DNA of 64,000 nucleotides. Origin: DATBLE01 sp036555585. Its GTDB lineage: Bacteria; Actinomycetota; Thermoleophilia; Gaiellales; Gaiellaceae. The stretch spans positions 1 through 64,000 of the forward strand of contig DATBLE010000047.1 in the NCBI GenBank assembly GCA_036555585.1. The letters run 5' to 3'. A model generated the notes under the pieces. It was not told where the DNA came from and ran no database searches. It saw nothing but the letters and a program-made list of their open reading frames with translations. The translations under genes were made by a program, and so were the position numbers. Positions 40,188 through 46,127 of the stretch are shown piece after piece. Positions within the stretch are counted from its first letter, which is position 1; every line of letters begins with the position of its first letter.

Positions 40188-40338
40188 AGGCTGCTATCCA
40201 AGCTCGCTCTGATCTCCTTCTTCTGACGACAAAAGCCGCTGCAAGCAGCGGCCTCCATTCCGGTCAACCCAAACTCGGTTGAACCTCGGCTCGGTCAAAC
40301 CGGCGAGGTGAGGAACGGGTGTCCCTGCTTGAGCAGGG
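40188..40338 (-). promoter_or_regulatory. Candidate regulatory leader of infC-rpmI-rplT
   Basis: The 151-bp spacer between thrS and infC is rich in structure. It holds GGTCAACC (40262), GGTTGAACC (40277) and GGTCAAACC (40293); the middle one can pair imperfectly with either neighbour. Next is an intrinsic-terminator-like hairpin at 40235-40252, followed by a ribosome site and the infC TTG. An AAGGAG is followed 7 nt later by a 5-codon frame (TTG GAT AGC AGC CTT TGA) whose stop overlaps the infC start. Such layouts resemble L20/IF-3 autoregulatory leaders, but this is unproven. Confidence 0.5.
40231..40252 (-). terminator. Attenuator-like hairpin with short U-run in the infC leader
   Basis: On the minus strand: stem GCCGCTG, loop CTTG, stem CAGCGGC, then TTTTGT. 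A 7-bp GC-rich stem with a four-T run is a plausible weak intrinsic terminator. It lies about 50 nt before the infC start rather than directly after thrS, which points to attenuation. A second hairpin (CCCTGC-TCAA-GCAGGG, 40322-40337) directly follows the thrS stop and has no T-run. Confidence 0.6.
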
Positions 40339-42216
40339 TCACATCGTACCCAAATCGGCGAGGAGCTCGCCCAACGACTTCGTGACGTGCTCTCCACCCC
40401 GGACGCGCACGGCGAGGGCGTCCGCCGACTCGCGGTCGCCGTACACGACCACCCGCGGGATCTTCTCGAGCTCCGCGTCGCGGATCCGGCGGCCGATCGT
40501 CTCGTCGCGGTCGTCGACCTCGACGCGCGCCCCGGCCTCCCTCAGCCTCGCGACCAGCTCTGCTGCCGCACCGCGGTGCGTCTCGCCCACCGGCAGGACG
40601 CGGACCTGCACCGGCGCGAGCCAGAGCGGGAAGTCGCCGGCGTAGTGCTCGATCAGGATGCCGATGAACCGCTCCAGCGAGCCGAGCAGCGCCCGGTGGA
40701 CGACGTAGGGCGTGTGCTCCCGGTTGTCGGCGCCCATGTACGTCAGCCCGAACTGCTTCGGCATCTGCGCGTCGAGCTGGATCGTGGCCATCTGCCAGGA
40801 TCGCCCGAGCACGTCGGTCATGTGCAGGTCGATCTTCGGCCCGTAGAACGCGCCGTCGCCCTCGTTCAGGTCGTACTCGACCCCGCGCCGCTCCAGCGCC
40901 GCGCGCAGCGCGCCCTCGGTGAAGTCCCACTCCTCGTCCGTGCCCAGCTTCCCGGGCGGACGGGTCGACAGCTCCGCTCGCGAGGTCATCCCGAAGAGGT
41001 CGTAGAGGTAGGTCGCGAAGTCGAGGCAGCCGAAGATCTCGCCTTCGATCTGATCCGGAGCGCAGAAGATGTGCGCGTCGTCCTGCGTCACATGCCGCAC
41101 GCGGAGCAGTCCGTGCAGCGTCCCGGCGAGCTCGTCGCGGTGCAGCGTCGACGACTCCGCGTACCGGATCGGCAGCTCGCGGTAGCTCCGCAGCCGGCTG
41201 CCGAACAGGAGCATGTGTCCCGGGCAGTTCATCGGCTTGAGCGCGAACCGTCCCTCCGAGACGAAGAACATGTTCTCGCGGTAGTTGTCGTAGTGGCCCG
41301 AGGTGACGTAGGTGTCGATGTCGTAGAGGAGCGGCGTCTTCACCTCGACGTAGCCGCGCCGCAGGTTCTCGCGGCGGCGGACGTCCTCCAGCGCGTTCCA
41401 GAGCACCATCCCCTTCGGATGCCAGAAGGGCGACCCCGGCGAGTGCTCGGACAGGTGGAAGAGGTCCAGCTGCTGCCCGAGCCGGCGGTGGTCCCGCGTC
41501 CGGGCCTCCTCGAGCCGCTCGAGGTAGGCGTCGAGATCTGCCTGCCCGTAGAACGCCGTCCCGTAGATCCGGGTCAGCTGGGTTTTCCGCTCGTCGCCGC
41601 GCCAGTACGCGCCGGCGAGCCCGGTCAGCTTCACGGCCTTGATCGGCTTCGAGTCCTGCAGGTGCGGGCCACGGCAGAGGTCCGTGAAGTCGCCTTGCGT
41701 GTACAGGGAGATGTCGCCCTCGGCGGAGTCGACGAGCTCGACCTTATACGGCTCTCGGGTCGCGAGGAAGCGCTCACGCGCTTCCTCGCGAGAAATGACC
41801 TCACGCGTCCACGAACGACCTTCCCGGAGCTCGCGCTGGATCTCGGCCTCGATTCGCTCCAGGTCGGCCTCGTGGATCGGCTCCGGGAACTCGAAGTCGT
41901 AGTAGAAGCCGTTCTCGATCGGAGGCCCGATCGCGATCTTCACGCCGGGGTAGAGCCGCCGCACCGCCTCGGCGAGCAGGTGCGCGGTCGAGTGCCGCAG
42001 CACCCATAGCGCGTCCGGATCGGCCGTGTCCCGCGTGGTCAGGATCTGGATCTCCTCGCCGTCGGCGAGCGGAGCGCGCAGGTCGCGGACCGCGCCGTTC
42101 GAGCGGACGAGCACCGCCTGCTCGGCGAGCTTCGGCCCGATCGCCCGGGCCGCGTCCAGGCCCGTCGCGCCCTCCGGAAGTTCGAGCTCGGAGCTGTCGG
42201 GTAGGACGACCTTCAT
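40339..42216 (-). CDS. thrS: Threonine--tRNA ligase
   Basis: 625 aa from the ATG at 42214-42216. Domains: TGS (MKVVLPDSSELELPEGATGLD), editing domain with HSTAHLLAEAV and the later DLCRGPHL motif, class II catalytic core (NMFFVSEGRFALKPMNCPGHM; RHVTQDDAHIFC; GDGAFYGPKIDLHM) and anticodon-binding C-terminus (LAPVQVRVLPVG). It heads the thrS-infC-rpmI-rplT-trmH cluster. A 13-bp inverted repeat lies in the editing-domain coding region. The ATG shares CATG with a small plus-strand frame. Confidence 0.96.
   Translation of the reverse strand: MKVVLPDSSELELPEGATGLDAARAIGPKLAEQAVLVRSNGAVRDLRAPLADGEEIQILTTRDTADPDALWVLRHSTAHLLAEAVRRLYPGVKIAIGPPIENGFYYDFEFPEPIHEADLERIEAEIQRELREGRSWTREVISREEARERFLATREPYKVELVDSAEGDISLYTQGDFTDLCRGPHLQDSKPIKAVKLTGLAGAYWRGDERKTQLTRIYGTAFYGQADLDAYLERLEEARTRDHRRLGQQLDLFHLSEHSPGSPFWHPKGMVLWNALEDVRRRENLRRGYVEVKTPLLYDIDTYVTSGHYDNYRENMFFVSEGRFALKPMNCPGHMLLFGSRLRSYRELPIRYAESSTLHRDELAGTLHGLLRVRHVTQDDAHIFCAPDQIEGEIFGCLDFATYLYDLFGMTSRAELSTRPPGKLGTDEEWDFTEGALRAALERRGVEYDLNEGDGAFYGPKIDLHMTDVLGRSWQMATIQLDAQMPKQFGLTYMGADNREHTPYVVHRALLGSLERFIGILIEHYAGDFPLWLAPVQVRVLPVGETHRGAAAELVARLREAGARVEVDDRDETIGRRIRDAELEKIPRVVVYGDRESADALAVRVRGGEHVTKSLGELLADLGTM
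41760..41791. repeat. 13-bp inverted repeat inside the thrS coding region
   Basis: Arms TCGCGAGGAAGCG and CGCTTCCTCGCGA with a 6-bp spacer. It encodes REEARERFLATREP in the editing-domain region, where homologues have sequence of similar length, so this is not obviously an insertion. Chance is possible in Arg/Glu/Phe-rich GC-heavy coding, but 13 perfect pairs is long. Confidence 0.65.
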
Positions 42217-42334
42217 GGCAGACAACGATACTGAGCATCCGCGCGAGGACGACCGAAACGACGAGATCGACGAGTCGCCGGCTCCGGATCCGGAGGAGCA
42301 CGGCGACGCGGAGGACGTGCCCGAAGCGGACTAG
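42215..42334 (+). CDS. Possible 39-residue highly acidic peptide
   Basis: An ATG at 42215 opens 39 codons rich in Asp, Glu and Pro (DNDTEHPREDDRNDEIDESP and onward) with high GC at third positions, ending in TAG at 42334. The start codon overlaps the thrS start codon on the other strand by sharing CATG, so the two would be divergent with no spacer. An AGGA lies 14 nt upstream. It may be a real micro-protein or an accident of the thrS 5' region; acidic translations often arise by chance from GC-rich sequence. Confidence 0.3.
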   Translation: MADNDTEHPREDDRNDEIDESPAPDPEEHGDAEDVPEAD

Positions 42335-42340
42335 GCCCAC

Positions 42341-42375
42341 CCGCTCTTAACCGTGCCAGGCACGGTTAAGAGCGG
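42341..42375. repeat. Perfect 35-bp palindrome (class B)
   Basis: Arms CCGCTCTTAACCGTGCC and GGCACGGTTAAGAGCGG, 17 bp each, around a single A. It lies 6 bp after the acidic frame and upstream of thrS. The core ACCGTGCC/GGCACGGT recurs at 42407 and, imperfectly, at 29594. Confidence 0.9.
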
Positions 42376-42402
42376 CATTCGAAAGATCGCTCGGAGCAGG
42401 GT

Positions 42403-42427
42403 CTTTACCGTGCCTGGCACGGTTAAC
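42403..42427. repeat. Second class B palindrome
   Basis: Core ACCGTGCC-T-GGCACGGT (42407-42423) with near-matching TTT/TTAA flanks. It ends 12 bp before the stop codon of the gene at 42439 (minus). It shares the core and one-base loop with the 42341 palindrome, only 31 bp away. Confidence 0.85.
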
Positions 42428-42438
42428 GCCGCGAGCGG

Positions 42439-42744
42439 CTATTCCGCCCGAAGGGCCCCGCGCACGTCCGGCCGGCCGAGCACCTCGACGTGGGCGATCT
42501 CGCCGTCGATCGTGTTCACGACCAGGTCTCCGGCCGGGACGAGCTTCCCGCGCCGGAACCAGCGCTTCATCGGCAGCACGGTCGAGAAGCTGGCGCAGCC
42601 CTCGACCTCGCACGCGCACAGCGCCGTGATCCGGAGACCGGCGACCTGGTCGGCGAGCTCCGGCCGCCCGGCCTCCCTCAGCGTCCGCTCGAGCTCCTCG
42701 GCGAACGCAGGCGCGCGCGCCCGCAGCAGAGGTCTCTCGGCCAT
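42439..42744 (-). CDS. Unknown protein with a cysteine pair cluster
   Basis: 101 aa from the ATG at 42742-42744. It has a helical N-terminus (LRARAPAFAEELERTLREAG), then ITALCACEVEGCASFSTVLP with three closely spaced Cys, and a C-terminus of beta strands (DLVVNTIDGEIAHVEVLG). The Cys set may bind metal, but I do not recognise the family. It is divergent from csp, so the 110-bp gap between them should hold both promoters. Confidence 0.6.
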   Translation of the reverse strand: MAERPLLRARAPAFAEELERTLREAGRPELADQVAGLRITALCACEVEGCASFSTVLPMKRWFRRGKLVPAGDLVVNTIDGEIAHVEVLGRPDVRGALRAE

Positions 42745-42854
42745 CGCCGCACTTGTACCTTGCTACGCTACCGCGCTACTGAGAACGAGTACCGAGCGAG
42801 TCGCAGTCTGTTGCGCTTCTCTACCCGTTCGTGAGTGGTGAGGGAGGTGTTCAC

Positions 42855-43064
42855 ATGGCTACCGGTACCGTCAAGTGGTTCAACGCTGCGAAGGGGTACG
42901 GGTTCATCACGCCCGACGAGGGCGGCAAGGACCTGTTCGTCCACTTCTCGCAGATCGCCGGCGAGGGCTACAAGTCCCTCGACGAGGGCGCCCGGGTCGA
43001 GTACGAGGCCCGGGAGGGCCAGAAGGGCCCCGAGGCGACCAGCGTGACCACGATCGCTGGTTGA
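42855..43064 (+). CDS. Cold shock protein (CspA family)
   Basis: 69 aa from the ATG at 42855, preceded by GGGAGGTG at good spacing. RNP-1-like KWFNAAKGYGFITP and RNP-2 LFVHFSQI are intact, so single-stranded RNA/DNA binding is expected. A roughly 75-nt leader precedes it. The stop codon is followed at once by a class A hairpin element and then by infA, suggesting a csp-infA transcript. Confidence 0.93.
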   Translation: MATGTVKWFNAAKGYGFITPDEGGKDLFVHFSQIAGEGYKSLDEGARVEYEAREGQKGPEATSVTTIAG

Positions 43065-43065
43065 C

Positions 43066-43108
43066 GAGCACAGAGAGGGACAGGCCCTACGGGCCTGTCC
43101 CCGGTTCC
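43066..43108 (+). repeat. Intercistronic hairpin element (class A) between csp and infA
   Basis: It starts one base after the csp stop (GAGCACAGAGAGGGACAG), forms a perfect hairpin with arms GGGACAGGCCC (43077-43087) and GGGCCTGTCCC (43091-43101) around TAC, and ends CCCCGGTTCC, 23 bp before the infA start. Same order and orientation relative to the downstream gene as the copies at 23916 and 38258. Confidence 0.9.
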
Positions 43109-43130
43109 TTTTCCCGAAAGGAAAGTCGCA

Positions 43131-43352
43131 ATAGCCGACAAGGAAGAGAAGATCGAGTTCGAGGGTGAGGTGGTCGAGGCGCTCCGGAGCGGCATGTTCC
43201 GGATCAAGCTCGACAACGGCCACGAGACCCTCGGTTACACGGCAGGCAAGATGCGGCGCTACCGGATCAGGATCCTGCCCGGCGACCGCGTCCGGGTCGA
43301 GCTGTCCCCCTACGACCTCACCCGCGGCCGCATCGTCTTCCGGCACCGCTGA
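43131..43352 (+). CDS. infA: Translation initiation factor IF-1, apparent ATA start
   Basis: 73 aa, S1-like OB fold. ADKEEKIEFEGEVVEALRSG, FRIKLDNGHETLGYTAGKMR and RILPGDRVRVELSPYDLTRGRIVF align along the whole IF-1 family. The codon that aligns with the family's start Met is ATA (43131-43133), 8 nt after an AAAGGAAAG ribosome site. The nearest in-frame ordinary start is an internal GTG at 43170 that would delete the first strand. Upstream in frame I see no ATG, GTG or TTG before the csp gene. The usual ribosomal-operon neighbours are absent, so this may be an extra infA copy. Confidence 0.85.
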   Translation: MADKEEKIEFEGEVVEALRSGMFRIKLDNGHETLGYTAGKMRRYRIRILPGDRVRVELSPYDLTRGRIVFRHR

Positions 43353-43410
43353 ATCGGGCGCGTTTCCGCCTGGCCGCCGCCGGGAAGGCCGAACCCCGAA
43401 AGGGGGCCCG

Positions 43411-43824
43411 ATGGGCAAGAGCATCCGTGAGGTGATGACGCCGAGCCCGGCGACCGTGGAGGCCGACAGGCCGGCGGTCGAGGCGGCGAGGCGCATGCGA
43501 GAGGCGGACGCCGGGATGATCCCGGTCGTCCAGGACGGGAAGCTGATCGGAACGGTGACGGACCGCGACATCGCGGTACGGGTGGTCGCAGAGGGAAAGG
43601 ATCCCGCGACGACGGCGGTCGGGGAGATCGCGTCGAAGGACGTGGTCGCCGTCGGCCCCGACCAGGACCTCGCCGAGGCGCTGGGCCTGATGGCGAGCAA
43701 CCAGCTCCGTCGCCTGCCGGTCGTCGAGGACGAGAAGCTGATCGGCGTCCTCGCCCAGGCCGACGTGGCACGGGTCGCGGACGAGCGCCAGGTCGGCGAG
43801 ACGGTCGAGCAGATCTCGAGATAG
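43411..43824 (+). CDS. CBS-domain pair protein
   Basis: 137 aa from the ATG at 43411, with two CBS motifs: SIREVMTPSPATVEADRPAVE..GMIPVVQDGKLIGTVTDRD and GEIASKDVVAVGPDQDLAEA..RRLPVVEDEKLIGVLAQAD. Stand-alone CBS pairs bind adenosyl ligands (AMP, ATP, SAM) and often respond to stress. It follows infA by 58 bp and precedes a small basic protein gene. Confidence 0.9.
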   Translation: MGKSIREVMTPSPATVEADRPAVEAARRMREADAGMIPVVQDGKLIGTVTDRDIAVRVVAEGKDPATTAVGEIASKDVVAVGPDQDLAEALGLMASNQLRRLPVVEDEKLIGVLAQADVARVADERQVGETVEQISR

Positions 43825-43834
43825 GAGGCGCTCC

Positions 43835-44056
43835 ATGCCGAACAAGCGGGCGAACGTCAAGAACGAGAAGCAGTACGAGGCGCTGAAGGACAAGGGCATG
43901 TCGAAGGAGCGCGCGGCAAGGATCGCCAACTCGCCGGGCTCCTCGAGCCGCGGCGGCAAGTCGAAGTCGCGCTCCAGCTCCTCGCAGGGCGGCACGACCG
44001 CCCAGAAGAAGGCCGCCGGCCGCAAGGGCGGACGCGCGACCGCGCGCAAGCGGTAG
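43835..44056 (+). CDS. Small basic DUF7218-type protein
   Basis: 73 aa: MPNKRANVKNEKQYEALKDKG, MSKERAARIANSP, then a Ser/Gly/Lys-rich tail ending GGRATARKR. The first half is a conserved motif of a family frequent in soil actinobacteria and often near csp or stress genes. The basic tail suggests nucleic-acid binding. It starts 10 bp after the CBS gene. Confidence 0.8.
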   Translation: MPNKRANVKNEKQYEALKDKGMSKERAARIANSPGSSSRGGKSKSRSSSSQGGTTAQKKAAGRKGGRATARKR

Positions 44057-44110
44057 CCGAGGGCGGCACCGCTCGGCCCCCGCGGCTCGAGGCTAAGCTG
44101 GGCCGCGGGG

Positions 44111-46123
44111 ATGGCGGCGAGAGCAGCAGCGTGGGGCCTGATGGTGCTCGCGGGGCTCACGCTCGGGGCGGGCGGCGCGGTCGGGCGCCGGGCCGCGACC
44201 ACCACCAGCGTCCGCGTCGAGGTGATCGGCCGCGGGAACGTCACGGACGACAAGAGCTCGTTGAGCTGCGGCAACGGCGCCACGACGTGCCGCGTCTCCT
44301 ACACCGGCACCGGCACCGTGACGTTCACGGCGGCGGAGGCGGCAGGTTGGACGTTCTCCGGCTGGTCGGGCGAGTGCTCGGGGACGTCGTGCGCCGTCGA
44401 CTTCGACATGGACGACGACGATCACGAGGTGATCGCCACCTTCGACCAATCCCCCGACCCCGGCGACAGGAGCCTGACCGTCGCCGCGAACGGAGACGCC
44501 GACGGGAACGGCGGGAACGTCTCCGGTGAGGACCTCGACTGCGACACCGGCGACCGCGACTGCACGACCGCCGTCACGGTCGGCTCGACGCTGACGATCG
44601 TCGAGACGCCCGACGACGGGTTCGTCTTCGGCGGCTGGAGCGGTGCCTGCAGCGGCACGTCTCGAAGCTGCACGCTGGCGATGGACGCCGACAAGAGCGC
44701 CACCGGCACGTTCCGCAAGCCGCGCCTGAGCGTCTCGGTGAGCGGGAACGGGACGGTCACGGGAGGCGGGATCGCCTGCACGACCGGCTCGTCGAGCGGT
44801 TGCAGCGCCGACGAGAGCGCGGGCCAGGAGGTGACGTTGACGGCAACCCCGGGGCCGGGCGGCTCGTTCACGAGCTGGAGCGGCTGCACGAGCACGAGCG
44901 GCGCGACCTGCACGGTCGCGGTGACGGGCGACAGGACCGTGACCGCGAGCTTCTCCGGCGGCGGCTCGGTGGGGCCGGCCACGTTCCCCCTGAGCGTCTC
45001 GGTGACGGGCAGCGGCACGGTGAGCGGCGGAGGGCTGGCGTGCGGCGCAGGCGGCACCGCCTGCTCGGCGAACCTGTCCGCGGGCACGAGCGTGACGCTG
45101 ACCGCCGAGCCGGCCCCGGGCCAGTCCTTCCAGAGCTGGGGCGGCGCCTGCAGCGGCTCGTCGCGAACGTGCTCGCTGACGATGAGCGCCGCCCGGAGCG
45201 CGACCGCCACCTTCTCCGGCGCCTCCGGCGCCGAGGTTGCGCTGAGCGTCGCCGTCACGGGCCACGGGACGGTCACCGGAGGCGGGATCGCCTGCGGCAA
45301 CGGCAAGAACGTCTGCAGCACGAACGAGCGGCAGGGCTCGACGGCCGGGCTGACGGCGACCCCGGCCGCGGGCGCGACCTTCACCGGCTGGGGCGGGGCG
45401 TGCAGCGGCACGTCGCCGACCTGCACGGTCGAGCTGACGGAGGCGCGGCGCGTCACCGCCGCCTTCGCCGGCGGCTCCGGCCGGAAGCCCGCGACCGGCG
45501 CGGCGGCGCTGCGCCGCATCGGTCCGCCGCTCGTCTCCCGGACGGCGGTCGGCTTCCGCGTCACCCTCCGGTTCCGGACCGCCGAGCGGGGGCTCGCGCG
45601 CGTGCGCGCTCTCCGTGCCGGCCGCGTCGAGACGGCGCTGGCCTTCACCGCCGCGGCCGGCGCGGCGACCGTCGGCCCCTTCCCGGTGGCGAAGCCCGGC
45701 TTCTACACGTTCGACCTCCGGCTGGCGACACGGACGCTGCGCTGGACCGCCTGTCTCGGCCGCTGCGGCGAGCGCGCGGCGGCGGGCACGTTCGCGCTGA
45801 CGCGCGGGCTGCCGACCGTCGAGGACGCGGGCACGCTCTGGTCGTTGACACTGCATTTCCGCTCGACGCAGGCCGCCGGCGCGGTCGTGCGGGTCTACCG
45901 AGGACGTGTCCTCGCTCGCGAGCTGCGCTTCCCGATCCGGGCCGGCAGGACGACGCCGGGGACGCTGCTGCTGTCTCCCGGGACCTATCGGATCGGGCTC
46001 GCGGCGACCGACGGGTACGGGCGGATCCGGACCTTGACCTGGTACGCCTTGCTGCCTCGAGACGCCTGGCGCATGCCCGGCATCGCGTCTAAGCTGGCCT
46101 CCTCGTGGGGGTCACGGGGGTGA
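44111..46123 (+). CDS. Secreted protein with five InlB-like repeats and conserved C-terminal module
   Basis: 670 aa. An N-terminal signal-like helix (ARAAAWGLMVLAGLTLGAGG) is followed by five ~75-residue repeats (about residues 31-450). Each resembles the InlB-B/Flg_new_2 repeat: LSVSVTGSGTVSGGG..C..C..LTAEPAPGQSFQSWGGACSG..TC..TATF. Almost every repeat carries four Cys, likely two disulfides. From about 460 to the end is a domain shared with the next gene (GFRVTLRFRTAERGLARVR; CLGRC). No LPXTG motif or C-terminal TM helix is visible. Function unknown; surface adhesion is a guess. Confidence 0.82.
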   Translation: MAARAAAWGLMVLAGLTLGAGGAVGRRAATTTSVRVEVIGRGNVTDDKSSLSCGNGATTCRVSYTGTGTVTFTAAEAAGWTFSGWSGECSGTSCAVDFDMDDDDHEVIATFDQSPDPGDRSLTVAANGDADGNGGNVSGEDLDCDTGDRDCTTAVTVGSTLTIVETPDDGFVFGGWSGACSGTSRSCTLAMDADKSATGTFRKPRLSVSVSGNGTVTGGGIACTTGSSSGCSADESAGQEVTLTATPGPGGSFTSWSGCTSTSGATCTVAVTGDRTVTASFSGGGSVGPATFPLSVSVTGSGTVSGGGLACGAGGTACSANLSAGTSVTLTAEPAPGQSFQSWGGACSGSSRTCSLTMSAARSATATFSGASGAEVALSVAVTGHGTVTGGGIACGNGKNVCSTNERQGSTAGLTATPAAGATFTGWGGACSGTSPTCTVELTEARRVTAAFAGGSGRKPATGAAALRRIGPPLVSRTAVGFRVTLRFRTAERGLARVRALRAGRVETALAFTAAAGAATVGPFPVAKPGFYTFDLRLATRTLRWTACLGRCGERAAAGTFALTRGLPTVEDAGTLWSLTLHFRSTQAAGAVVRVYRGRVLARELRFPIRAGRTTPGTLLLSPGTYRIGLAATDGYGRIRTLTWYALLPRDAWRMPGIASKLASSWGSRG

Positions 46124-46127
46124 ACCG

